From Cyanophora paradoxa (Eukaryota > Glaucocystophyceae > Cyanophorales > Cyanophoraceae): a stretch of DNA of 64,000 nucleotides. The stretch's first letter is position 1; each line of letters opens with the position of its first letter. The notes under the pieces were generated by a model. It was given only the letters and a program-made list of their open reading frames with translations. It made no database searches and had not been told where the DNA came from. Both the position numbers and the translations under genes were made by a program. The stretch spans positions 186,001-250,000 of the forward strand of contig QPMI01000056.1 of the NCBI GenBank assembly GCA_004431415.1. The letters run 5' to 3'. Shown here piece after piece: positions 13,501 to 24,989 of the stretch.

Positions 13501-13841
13501 TCCGTCCAGGCCCGCCCGCCCTGCCCCGCCCTGCCCGCGCGGCCTCGCCGCCTCTGACTTGCACTGCTCCGACGCAGTCGCCCTTCCTGCGCGTCACCGA
13601 GTCCTCCGAGACCTCCCTCGAGGCGCCTGCATCGCCCGCCTTCGGCTTCCCTCTTTTACCGGCGCGCAGCGGCGGCACCAGTTCGACAGCGAGCACGGGG
13701 ACCCCTTCACCCTGTACCCCGCCCCCGCCGCCCCCGCCGCCCCCGCCCCCGCCCCCGCCCCCTCCTCTCAAGCCGGAACCGCAGGCTGCACGCGTACGAC
13801 GAGTGGGTCCAGGTGCTGCCTGAAGCTTTGACCGCTCCCCC

Positions 13842-13874
<33 letters not shown>

Positions 13875-15701
13875 CCACTTCCCCGCCCCCTCCGAGCGCG
13901 CCCCCTTCCCCGCGCAGATCAAGGCGACGCAGCGCGAGTCCTCCAAGAAGTGGGCCAAGCGCCACTTCGTGCGCCCCGGCCCCGCCCCGCCCTCGAGTAA
14001 AGCTAAAGAAGTAAAGCTAAGGAATCAAAGAAGCCGCTAGAGAGAAGGAATTTGTAGAGCAAAGCTAAGGAAGCGAAGCTAAGAGAAGCTAAAGAGGTGG
14101 GCAAAGCGCCGCTTCGTGCGCCCCGGCCCCGCCCCGCCCTCGAGTAGAGCTAACGAAGTAAAGCTGAAGAGTTCATCTAACGCCGGGCCAGACCTCTTAT
14201 AGCCTCTTATAGCTCCTGTCTGACCTCTTATAGCTAAGGAATGCATCTGACGCGCCGGGCCAGATCGAGGAGCAGCGGCTGTACGAGATGGCCAAGCTCA
14301 AGCGGCAGGCGCGGCCCCTGATCCCCCCGGACCGTCCCGCCCTTCTAACCGGTACCCCTCCCGGGGGGGGGGAGAACAGTTCGAGGACATCCTGGTGGAC
14401 GCCGGCCTCCTCCCCCGCCCCGACAAGGCCCGCCCCCCTCCCCCCCTTCCCCTGGATACTTCCGTTTTGGCGACCCTGGCGGGCAGGACGGGGAGGAGGA
14501 TGGGGAGGGCGGCGGCTCGGGCCCGTCCGGCGGATTCGAGTTCGACGAGTACGGCCACCCGCGGCCCCGGCCTCGCAGGCCCGCCCCCGCCCCCGCCCCG
14601 CACGCTAGATCCGAAGCGCTTCCGCCTCCGCCTCTCGATGGGACCTAGATCGACTCCTCCATCCCGCCCCCGCCCTGCGCCTCGCCCGCGCTTCGAAGCT
14701 AGTACGGCCACCCGCGGCCCCGGCCCCGCAGGCCCGCCCCCGCCCCGCACGCTCGCCTGCGCTCCGAAGCTAGACCCGCCTTTCAAATCCGCATCCGCAC
14801 CCGCGCCGCGCCGCGCCGCCATGGGATCTATATCTACTCCTCTATCCCGCCCCCGCCCCGCGCCCCGCCCGCGCCCCGAAGCTAGCTCCGCCTTCCGAAC
14901 CCTCACCCTTCGATCCGCCCCCTCACGGGTTGCGCAGGGGCCGGGACTCGGCGCGGGAGCGGGACCGCGAGCGCATCGCCAAGCGCCGCCAGCTCCGCCT
15001 CCTCCAGGCATCCCGCCCCCGCGCCCTTAAAAAAGCTTTCTTCTGGCCCCGCCCGCCCGCCCGCCTCTGACGCTGTCTCCCCCGCAGATGCAGCGGGAGA
15101 CGGAGCGGGGCCGGCGCGTCCTCTCCCTCGACGACCACTTCCCCACCGACGACGGCCCCGCCAACGCCGAGGGTCCGCGAGGCGCCGCCCGCCTAATGTA
15201 TTCTTCTACCCGCTCTACGAGGCGCCGAAACATTCGTCTATCCGCTCTAATATATTCTTCTATATTCCTCTATCCGCTCTATTCTTCTATCCGCCAAATA
15301 TTATTCCCGCCAAACACACAAGGCGCTGGCCCCCAAAGTCATCCTCTATCCGCTCCACGAGGCGCCGGCCCCTAAACATATTCCCCTCTCGCTCTACGAG
15401 GCGACGCTCTATGAGGCGACGCTCTAATGTATTCTTCTATCCGCTCTATGAGGCGCCGGCCCCGTACTATGGTAACGTATCCTTCTTTGCCCGCGAGGCG
15501 CCGCCAGCTCCGCCGCTCGGTTATTCTCTAAAGGGGCGGGGGGCAGAGGCGGAGGCGCAGAAGGAGGAGTGGGAGACCGACGACGTGCGCCCCCCGCCCC
15601 GCCCCGCCCCGCCCCGCCGGCCTCGCAGAACGGCCTCGTCCAGCCGCGACCTAAGCCTAAGCCTAAGAGCCATCTCCTACTCCTACGGATGTGATCTGAG
15701 C

Positions 15702-15733
<32 letters not shown>

Positions 15734-18700
15734 AGGTGGACATCCGGCACATGGACTTCCTCCTCTCCAACGACCTCGACCAGCTCGTCCAGACCTCCCA
15801 GGCCCGCCCCCGTACCCCCCGTCGCTTCTCCCCCCTCTGACGGGGCGCCGCAGCGGACGCTGACGCTGGAGGACATCAATTTGATCAAGGTCATCGTCTC
15901 CTCCGGTACGCTCCCCCCCACCCCCTCGCGCCCCCTCTTTCGCTACGGCGCACTCCCTTTCCGATTCCGTTCCCTCTGCCCCGCCCTCCCCGCCCAGCCC
16001 CGCCCCGCCCCCTCACCCTCCTTCGCTGGCGCCGGCGCCTCACGCGCGCGCGGGCCGGGGCAGGGCTGTACCCCCACGTCGCGATCGGGGACGAGGGCAA
16101 CGTCAACCGGCCCGACTCCGAGCGCGTCTTCCACACGCGGTACCCCCCTCCCCGCCTCCTCTATCCCTGTCTCCCAAGCATCGAGCCGCGGACGGCAGCT
16201 TCAAGCCGCAGGTCGTCATGCACCCGACCAGCATCTACGGTACCCCGCGCGCCGCTGGGCCGCTCGCTCGCGCTATCGCTCTCGGCTTGGGAGCTCGTGA
16301 TTTATGTCGTACCCCGTCGACGCCCCCGCAGCCGGCTCCTCGGAGGCGGCGGCGCCCTCCGAGGGCAAGCCCCAGGTGCCGCTATCCCCCCTCCCTCCAC
16401 CCCCCCTTCCCCCCTCTCTTTCGATCCGTCCACCCTCGCGGCAGTCGGCGGGCGGGGCCGGCGGGGCCGGCGCCGAGCTCTTCTCTTACGTCTCCCTCCT
16501 CGAGACCAACAAGTGATCGTCTTGCGATTATAATTAGAACCGCACGGAGCTGAGCGGGGGCGGGGGGCCCGGGGTGCAGGACGTACCTGACGAACTGCAT
16601 GCGGCTCCCCGCGCTGCACGCTCTCGTCCTCCTCGCCCACTCCAGTCCGCCCCGTCCCGCACCGCGCCCGCCCGCTCCTCCCGTTTCTTCTTTGAGCGTC
16701 TTCCCACAGTCGACACGGACGAGGCCTGCACCCGCTTCCTCGTCGACAACTGGCGCGCCCCCGCTCCACTAGATTTCGAGACCTTTACCTAAGAAGCGTC
16801 TTTCAATCTTCTAACGCCCCGCTTCCCAGGCTGGAGTTTTCGGTGGCGTCGTCCAAGGTGGGCGATCACGAGCGCCCGCCTATCCATCTCTCCATCTATC
16901 CTCCCTCTGAGCGCCCCCTCTGCCTTCTAACCAACTAACATCTAACTTCTTCCTCTTCCTCCTCTAACTTCAACTAACAACTAACTTCTAACTAACCTCC
17001 AACCTCTAAATTCTAACCTCTTCTCCTCGGCCCAGGTTGGGGAGCGGCTCCTGGCCGTCGTGCACCAGCTCCGCCTCATGCTCGCCGCCCTCCTCGCCAG
17101 GGTGCGCTCTCCCGCCCCCTTTCCCCCCCTCGCCCCCCCTGCCGGACCTCTATTTCGAGCCGCGTCGTTAGCTGTCATTCGCACCTTTCTCGCCCCTCTC
17201 ATTTCTAACGTTCCGTGCGTCTCCATTCTTGACGCTCTCACGTTCTGACTGGCCGTCGCCCCCTGTCCCGCAGCGGCTCACGAAGGCGGCGACGGACCGG
17301 GACAAGCGGCGGCGGCGGCGCGAGGCGGGGGGCGGGGGCTCCGGCGGGGGCGGGCCCCGCCGGCGCCGCTGGGACGACGACGAGGCGCAGGCCTACGAGG
17401 CCGCACAGGCGAGAGCCCGCCCCGCCCGCCCCGCCCGCCCGCCCGCCAAAGAAGCAGAGGAAGAAGAAGAACAGGAACAAGCCTGTAATCTAGCAGCCTA
17501 GCAGCCCGACCCGTCTATCTCGGATGAAGTCTAGCAGCCTCGCGCGCCGATAGGCTCCGCTGATGCGCCGCTTGACTGCGCCCGTTCTTTTCACCGTCGT
17601 CGTCGTCCCTCCGGCAGGAGGCTGAGGAGGCGGCCGAGGCGGCGGCGGCGGCCGAGGCGCAGGCCCCCACGGTGCGCCGGGCCGGGGAGAGATCCGCCTG
17701 CACCGCCGGTTCTAGGAAGCCGGCTCATCTGAACCTGAATCTGAGTCTGACGCCGCGCACGCAGGCGCCCCCGCCCGACTACCGCGTCCCAGAGGACATC
17801 CCGGTACCCCCTTCCCCGTCCCCGTATCCCCCTCGCCTCTATCGCCCTGACCGGACGGCGTACCCCCCGTCGCCGCAGGCGCCCGGCATCATCCGCCGCA
17901 TCGCCCGCGAGGTCCCGTACCCCTGTCGGAATTCTTCCCCGCCTCTCACTTTCGCCGCAGTGGACCGAGGCCGGCCCGCTCCTCGCGGGGCGGGTGCGCT
18001 CCCTGTACCCCCCGTCCCCGCACGGCGCCTGATCCGCGGCAGCCCGAGGGGGTGGACCTGGCCCCGGGGGGTACGCTGGCGGAGGGGACGGGCGACGGGG
18101 CGGAGGGGGCGGAGGCGGAGGGGGGGGCGGAGGCGGGGGAGGGAGGGGGAGAGAGCGCGAGCGGCCCCCCCTCCGCGCTCTTCGCCACGGAAGACGAGCT
18201 GTCAAGTGAATCTCTTTTTTCCCGACTCCATCCAACTTTAAGTGCGGTTTTAACTCTTTTCGGTGTTTTCGGCGCAGTGAAGCTCGCCGGCTTCCTCGAG
18301 CTCGCCGTACCCTTCCGAATGGAGCGGCTCTCCCCCGGCGTCGTCGCGGCCCTCGTACCCCACTCTTATTTCTCCCTCTCGTCCTTCCTTTTTGATGTAC
18401 CCCCCCGCAGTTCGGCGTCACGGAGGCGGCGGTGGCTGCGGAGGCGTCCCTAAGCGAAGGCGCCATGCACCACCTGGAGGGTACCTGAATTTCGGGGAGG
18501 GGGTACAGGGCGCTCGAAAGATCGAGATTTGATCCGCCTCGCAGCGGCGGCCGCGGTCTCCGGGACGGGCGCCGGCGTCGAGGGCGCCGCCCAGCTCGAG
18601 GACATGAAGGTACCCCCCCTTCTCATCCCCCCGCCCCAGCCCCTTCGAGGCTGACGCGGTACCCCCCTTCCACAGAGGGGGTGGAAGGCGGCGGAGTGGC

Positions 18701-19406
18701 TCCGGTGGGGCTCCCTCCTCGACTCAAAAGAGGCGAAGGTGCAGTACCCGTCGAAACCAAACGCTGTACCCCCGTTTCCGCCTCCGATCCGGCTTCCGAC
18801 GCAGGCGCTGGCGGGCATCTCGGCGCACCTCCGGAAGCACTGGTACCCCCCTCGAGCTTCACCCCCCCCCCTTTCTCCCCTTCCCTCACCCCGTCGCAGG
18901 GAGTGCCCGGTGTGCAGGCAGCGCCTCATAGTGAACCTGAACGAGCTGAAGGAGCACCGCGCCCAGGTCCGAGCGGCCGGACCGCTCAGCTGAGCGGTTC
19001 TGTCTCTGTTAAAGCTGTCGCAGTGCAAGCCGGCCGGGGCGGCGGGGCCGGCCGGGGCCGGGCGGGCGGCGAAAGGCGGCGGGAGCGCCGTTGTCGACGC
19101 GGCGCGGGCGATGCGGGGCGAGGGGCCGGCCGGCGCCCCGCCGCCCAAGCGGCCCAAGAAGACGAAGGATGGGGAGGAGGGGGGAGACCAGGAAGGCGCG
19201 GGCGAGCCGGCGGCCAGCGGCGAGCCTGCCAACCGGTGCGCCGCGCGCTCCGTGCCAGGCCAAGCCGATCGAAGGCTAGAAGAGCTGATCAGAGCGGCAG
19301 GCGGCGGTGGGAGTGCGAGACGTGCGGGCGCGCCTTCGTCTTCACCCCGCTCGAGTCCCTCCGCCACCAGCGCTCCTGCCCGGGGCCCGCCGGGCCCGCT
19401 GGCTAG
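7518..19406 (+). CDS. DHX34: DEAH-box RNA helicase DHX34 (nonsense-mediated decay), about 30 exons
   Basis: Exon 1 (7518-7556) reads [13 protein letters not shown] and ends at a GTGAGC donor. The conserved N-terminal block lies at 8001-8295. Walker A (GDTGCGKST) is split by an intron (donor 8565, acceptor 8629). DEVH is at 9281-9292; SATINVGLF starts at 9517; GDVLIFLSG is near 10400; [11 protein letters not shown] is near 10981; GRAGRTGPG is near 11670. Then come the HA2/OB-fold blocks ([10 protein letters not shown] near 12413, [13 protein letters not shown] near 13472, GDPFTL near 13700, [11 protein letters not shown] near 14278). The DHX34-specific C-terminus follows, with [14 protein letters not shown] near 16475 and two Cys/His motifs: ECPVC...H (18902-18957) and [18 protein letters not shown] near 19315. 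The stop is at 19406. Block order and C-terminal motifs match animal DHX34, an ATP-dependent helicase that promotes UPF1 phosphorylation in mRNA surveillance. Internal exon ends are approximate. Confidence 0.93.
9431..9516 (+). other. GC-AG intron between motifs II and III of DHX34
   Basis: The exon before reads LKIIC plus AT, and the exon after starts G-TCG-GCG-ACG, giving ICMSATINV only if the intron begins at GCGCGC (9431) and ends in CAG (9516). No GT donor keeps the SAT motif in frame. A C-run (about 9498-9514) serves as the polypyrimidine tract. Confidence 0.75.
13845..13872 (+). repeat. Poly-C tract in a DHX34 intron
   Basis: An almost pure run of C fills the middle of the intron that ends just before [17 protein letters not shown]. 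Similar C-runs precede acceptors near 8743-8762, 9498-9514 and 15704-15734. They look like extreme polypyrimidine tracts. Confidence 0.7.
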
Positions 19407-19601
19407 CGGACTCCACTCCGGATCCTCCCTTCCCCAATAGGGGATTGAGTCCCCCCGGCCCTCCCCTTCCCCCCCCTGGAGCTTGAAAGCGCAATCCATG
19501 TTTAGATTCGGAACCGACGTCGACGGCAGCGAATTAAAGGAAGCAAGTTCAAAGCGGTGGTAATTTACAAGCACATGCGATGCACATGCACCATGGAGGC
19601 A
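19407..19601. other. Intergenic gap between convergent genes
   Basis: DHX34 and F-box gene A end facing each other across about 195 bp. A C/T-rich stretch (19450-19480) and an AT-richer segment follow. No gene is visible; both polyadenylation sites should lie here. Confidence 0.5.
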
Positions 19602-21700
19602 TCATATGATTTGCCCGTCGATGAGGACGGAGATCGGAAGAGGCCCGTTTGCAAACCAACCGCGGAGGACAACAGAAGCCTGCCTCCGGAGCGCCTCGGG
19701 GAGCAGTAGCTCGAGCCGAAGTTGGAAGTCGGGCCGGCGGTCGCTCGACAGGCTGAGCAGCTCGTTGAAGACGCGAAGCTCGCTGACGTGGGTGTAGTGT
19801 TCAGCATCATAACATAGATGCACGCTAGAGAGCTTTGGGCCGGCCTGCGCAATCTCCTGCCACATCGTGATCAGGGCGAAGCAAGGCACAACCGAGTGAA
19901 GACGGGTGAATGACCCGCAGAATCTCCGCTGTGACCGTGCGACCGAGGGCGGCTGTCGATAGAGAAAGGGTGCGCAGGACGGGCCGAGAGGCGCGGATGA
20001 GTGGCACCACGGCGGAGGAGTTTGCATCCATTACTTCTAGGAAACGAGATCCAACAGTCAGATCGAGATTGAGCGCCTTAAGCTGCGCAGCGGCCCCCAG
20101 GCCCTCCAGTGCTGCCTTAAGTGCGCGAGCACGTGCTTCGGCTTCGGAAGCACGAAAGATCTGTGCGCAAATTTGCCCAAGTCAATGCACGTGGACGGGG
20201 GCGAGGAAGAACAGAGCATATGCATGCGCAGGGGTGGGGGCACACAACAAGCTGAAGATCGAGCGACTGCAGCTTCTGCAGGGCTCCAATGCCAGCGAGG
20301 ACGTCAACGGACGCGTCGTCAACCTGGCGTGAGATCACGATCAGTTGCTGAGCCGTCAAATCGAAAGCCACTGAGCGTGAAATTGGAGGAAACTCGAAAG
20401 CTTAAGTGAAGAACGTACAAGCAAAGAAAAATCCATAAAAGAAAGTGAACATCATATGATACTCACCATAATTTTGAGGTCCTCGAGGTTCTGGAAGCGC
20501 AGGATCGAGGTGAGGACGTCATGCCCGATTAAGTCTGACTCATCGAATTCTTCCGAAGAAGAGATGCGCAGCGAGCGAAGGCTCTTGGCGTTGAGCGCGT
20601 CGAGTGCTTCTCTTAGGCTGCCCAGGTCGTAGATGCTCACGATGGAGACCCGGAGCTCCTCCAGCGGCAGCCGCGCAAGACTCTGGAGCGCTGCACCGTC
20701 GTACACCCAGCACGTGAGTTTAATCAGGCGCGGCCAGTTTTCTGCGAGCTTCGCCTGCGGAAATCTCATTTTAAGCCCAGAGTTCCGCAGTACTTGAGCT
20801 GCAAATGAGAGTCGAACCGTGCGCTCGTCATCGAGATGAATATCGAACCCCTGGGTCGCCGTTTGAAGCTCGCGAAGGTGTGGGAGGCATTCAGGGATTG
20901 TCGAATCGATGAAAGTGGACGCAAGGTCCGGGTCATCCAGCCGCAGCGACCGGAGAGGGGCAGGGTGGAGGGCTGTCTGGAATGTGCGAACAACCTCCTC
21001 CAGAGACGGTGAATCGCCAGCACCGAATGCATCCCAATTGAAGTTTTCAGGACCACAAGATTTGGAGAACGTAGCGGCTTCTAGTGGCACAGGCGCCACT
21101 GCCAGTGCCGCCAGCAGCTCTGCGAAGTGGTGCGCGAACGTAGCGTAATCAGAGCGTGTACAAGCGTTTTGAGCGCAAGACGGCACCTGCTATCGCGTAA
21201 GTGGCATCGATGCCCGCCTCAGAAGCCTTCCGTGCATACTCTCGGTCTAAAGATTGGACCCTGGAGCAGGCTGGCCCTACAACGAGTTGCCGGCAGCCCG
21301 CCAGCGCCTTGCTCTTGACGCGCTTTGTGAATCGGTTGAGTTTCTTCCCGTAGCCCTGCAGCCGCTCCAGCATGTTGTGTTCACCTTTCACGCTGGGCTC
21401 GGCCCGCAAATGCAGCTGCTGCCAGCGGATACCGCGCATGAGCCGGCTGAAACGACGATCCAGCGACCAGAGCTGACACGTCTCGTACGCCTCTGCTGCG
21501 TCCAACTCGCTGAAGATGCGCTGCACGAGCTCGTCGGGCAGCCGCTCAAAATGGTTGCAATTGACTTCCTCGAGCTCGCTCCGCTCGCCGCCGCTGGCCG
21601 CCTCCGCTGTGTCGACCGACGAAACGGCTGCTGCGCTAGACATGCTCACGTGTGCCGAAGGCTCCTCCGCACGCGCGCGTTTCGTCGCCCGCTCGAACAT
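19602..21700 (-). CDS. F-box protein with degenerate leucine-rich repeats (copy A)
   Basis: The minus-strand start at 21700 gives a basic, Ser/Ala-rich N-terminus (MFERATKRARAEEPSAH), then the F-box NHFERLPDELVQRIFSEL and the trailing CQLWSLDRRFSRLMRGIRWQ. Later exons carry leucine-rich segments such as PLRSLRLDDPDLASTFIDS, RLPLEELRVS, LTSILRFQNLEDLKIM (about 20470) and VLAGIGALQKLQSLDLQL (about 20250). A terminal exon gives ASVVLRGWFANGPLPISVLI, with the stop at 19602. F-box proteins usually dock on SKP1 in SCF ubiquitin ligases, with the repeats choosing the substrate; the substrate here is unknown. It shares this architecture with copies B, C and D (47965-59501) but is the most diverged and lies 26 kb away. 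Confidence 0.82.
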
Positions 21701-22174
21701 TCGACTTGGATTGCTGCTGCCCCGAGGTCTAACTGCCGCGATGTGTCGGCTGATGCGCTGGCTAGATGCCGGATGCTGGCAGTTACGCGGCAGTTACGGC
21801 AGTTACGATACTGGCGTCGCTGCGGCGTACGTGTACACGTACCCCAGACCGGATCCTCGGCGACCGAAGGCGGAGGCTCTGGGGCAGGCCAGCTTGCACG
21901 CGGCGTCTTGGGTGCGTCGGGTGCGATTCGCGGGAGCTTAAGCTCGCGCAGACCGCGGCCGCACGGAGGGCGCGCTCGCTAGCTGCCGCGCGGCCCGGCG
22001 AGCTCTAAGCTCTACTCGAGCTCTGACGCCGTGATGCTCGCGCGTTCGCGCAGGCCCTGCAGCGAGCCAGTCGATCGCCGCCGCCTCGCAGGCCCTGCAA
22101 CAGCCGCTGCCCCGCGCCGACCTCGCAGCAGCGACGCTCTCCGCGGCCGGCGGCATCATCTTCGGCATGCCATA
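21701..22174. promoter_or_regulatory. Divergent promoter region of two F-box genes with repeated CAGTTACG
   Basis: The 474-bp gap separates F-box gene A (-) from the interrupted F-box gene (+). GGCAGTTACG occurs three times in near-tandem at about 21778-21808, and an inverted AACTGCCG lies at about 21731. CAGTTA matches the core of Myb-type binding sites. No gene is seen. Confidence 0.4.
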
Positions 22175-22454
22175 ATGATAATGGAGCAGCGCCCGGCGCC
22201 GGCGCTCGCCTCCGCGGCGGGCGCCGGTGCGGGCGCCGGCGCCTCGCTGCTGGACCTGCCCGACGAGATCCTAGCGGACGTCCTGCAGCTCGCCGGCCTC
22301 CCGGCCGCGTGGCCGGCCCGGCGCGCGTGCCGCCGCCTACGCGCCGCCGTCGAGGGCCGTGCGTGGGGCGGCGAGCTGCGCGCCGCCGGCGCGGCGGACG
22401 CGGAGGGGCCGCCCGCGCTGGAGCGGCTGGCGGCGCTGGTGCGGGCGGGGCGGC

Positions 22455-22770
22455 TCGGGATTTGCGCTCTCAATGCGTAAATCGAGTTTTGCGCCGACGG
22501 AATGCGAACAAAGAAGACCGTAGCCGAGCGCCAGGCACGAAAGAGCTGAGCGACCCGCTAGCCGCGGAGCGGCGCGAGGCGAGCACGGGATAAGCAGCAG
22601 GCTGCAGCGAGCGTCCCGCAAGGGACTAGCTGAGCTAGCCGTTGGGCCGAGCCGGCGGGCTTGAAGCCGCCGAGCTCCGGGGGGTACGCTGATTCGGGGT
22701 TTCCCTTCACGCCCAGCTTCGCTCGCGGCCGCTCCAGGCCACGAAGCGACCAGCGGCGAAGCGAAATCGC
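22455..22770 (+). repeat. Split direct repeat A1 (left end of element)
   Basis: This 316-bp block begins TCGGGATTTGCGCTCTC and is repeated at 32218-32533 with no difference I could see. It defines the left end of the element against the F-box exon. Confidence 0.9.
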
Positions 22771-23377
22771 CACAGCCAGCACTTCTAGCACGCCAGCTCA
22801 CCATGTCGGCACGACCGCCGACCATCCCAGCTCTTCCGGCCACGGGCCTCCCAGGCGTCAACTGGAGCCCACTAGCCGAGGATTACCTGCGGCGCAACCG
22901 CGCAGCAGCAACCGTGCAGCAGTTCTGCGTAGACGGCTGGCCGAAGGCACCCTCTCACCAGCAATCCTGCCGGAATCGTCGGCGGGTGGCGGTTCCCGCT
23001 TAGATTTGGTTCCTTACTGCCACGGCGGTACGTAGGTTCACGACCGGCTCGCCGCCTCGCTAGCGTATAGCGAAGGCTATTCCGGGGCCCATCGTCAATC
23101 CGCGGCCGCCGGCCTCTCTTTTCCGTTTAAGCGGCTACCGCACCTCGCCACCTGATTCCCGGCGGTTGGCTGACCACCACCTGCGCGCATGTCGAGACCG
23201 CCTCGACGCGACGACCGGCCGCGCATCATCGGCGCCCCGGCGGCTTCCGCGCAGGATCGCCTCGGCCGCGTGCGCTCGCGCTGTAGGCCCACCTCCGTCG
23301 ATCGGGGCTGGTCTCACAACTCCCCGGCGCCGGTGCCCGGGCCGCTCGCGCGACCCGGGGAGACGACGGAGTACGGT

Positions 23378-24780
23378 CCTCGCGTGCGCCTCGCGCTGCG
23401 GGACGGCCCGCGAGCGTGCGCGCTGTGGGCCCCGTACTCGGAGTTCGGAGGCCGCGCGCGACCCTCGCTGCGGCCCGCCCGTCCCGACGGAGCCCGGCCG
23501 CGCCGGCGGCCGGCGAACTTCGACCAGGAGCACGGTTCTCGCGAGCACCTCGCTGTGAGACGGGCCCGCGGGCGCGTCGCGCTGTGGCCCCCGTGCTAGG
23601 AGTTCCGGGGCCGCGTGCATTCCGCTGTGGCCCCGGGCCGCGACCGCGGCACCGGCCGCTCCCGCGGCCGGCTACTCCCAACCTGGCCTTCAACCCCGCG
23701 TGCGCCTCGCGCTGCGGGACGGCCCGCGGGCGCCTCGCGCTGCGGGCCCTCTACTCGGAGTTCAGAGGCCGGAGGCCGCGCGCGACCTTCGCTGCGGCCC
23801 ACCCCGTCCCCAACGGAGTCCGGCCGCGCCCGCGGCCGGCGAACTTCGACCAGGAGCACGGGTCTCGCGAGCACTTCGCTGTGAGACTGCCCGCGAGCGC
23901 CCAGCGCTGTGGGTCCGTGCACGGAGTTCCGGGGCCGCGTGCGTCCCGCTGTGACCCCGGCTGCGACCGCGGCGCCGGCCGCCCCTGCGGCCGGCAACTC
24001 CCAACCCGGCCTTCACCCCGCGTGCGCCTCGCGCTGCGGGACGGCCCGCGGGCGCCTCGCGCTGCGGGACGGCCGCGGGCGCCTCGCGCTGCGGGCCCTC
24101 TTCTCGGAGTTCGGAGCCGCGCGCGACCCTCGCTGCGGCCCACACCGTCCCCGACGGAGCCCGGCCGCACCTGCGACCGGCGAACTTCGACCAGGCGCAC
24201 GGGTCTCGCGAGCGCATCGCTGCGAGACCACCCGCGAGCGCCCGGCGCTGTGGGCCCAGTGCAAGGAGTTCCAGGGCCGCGCGCGTCTCGCTGTGGCCCC
24301 GGGCTGCGACCGCGGCGCCGGCCCTCCCCCTCGACCGGCAACTCCCCCCTGGCGTACAACCCCCGCGTGCGCCTCGCGCTGCGGGACGGCCCGCGGGCGC
24401 CTCGCGCTGCGGGCCCTCTACTCGGAGTTCGGAGGCCGCGCGCGACCCTCGCTGCGGCCCGCCCCGTCCCCGACGGAGCCCGGCCGCGCCGGCGGCCGGC
24501 GAACTTCGACCAGGAGCACGAGTCTCGCGAGCGCCTCGCTGTGAGACCGCCCGCGAGCGCTCGGCGCTGTGGGCTCCGTGCAAGGAGTTCCGGGGGCCGC
24601 GTGCGTCTCGCTGTGACCCCGGGCTGCTGCGGCGGCACCGGCCCCGCCCTCGGCCGGCAACTCTTACCCTGGACTCTCAACCCCGCGTGCGCCTCGCGCT
24701 GCGGGACGGCCCGCGGGCGCCTCGCGCGGCGGACTCTCTACTCGGATTGCGGACGCCGCGCGCGGCCCTCGCTGCGGCCC
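23378..24780 (+). repeat. Tandem array of about 320-bp units, each of two diverged halves
   Basis: The phrase GTGCGCCTCGCGCTGCGG recurs at about 23381, 23699, 24022, 24368 and 24688, giving units of roughly 316-347 bp. Within a unit, a second block starting with CGAGCNCNTCGCTGTGAGAC repeats the same layout (…GCGCTGTGG…GAGTTC…GGCCGCG…), so each unit is itself a diverged dimer of about 160 bp. Long open frames cross the array in more than one frame, but that is expected for GC-rich repeats and I do not call a protein. The array occupies the 5' part of the retroelement, where it could act as promoter or RNA-structure region. Confidence 0.75.
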
Positions 24781-24989
24781 GCCCCCGTCCCCGACGGAGT
24801 CCGGCCCCGCCAGCCAGCGCTGACGCCCCGCCCCGCGGCTGCGCCGCGGCAGCGCCGCCGCCACCGAACCCCACTAGACCTCGCTCGGGGCCTCCTCCCG
24901 CCACCTCGCTGCGTCGCTTACGACGATCCGCAGGCCAGAACCTGCTGGCGGCCGAGTTGCTCGACAAGTCCCCCCTTTCACGAAGGCGG

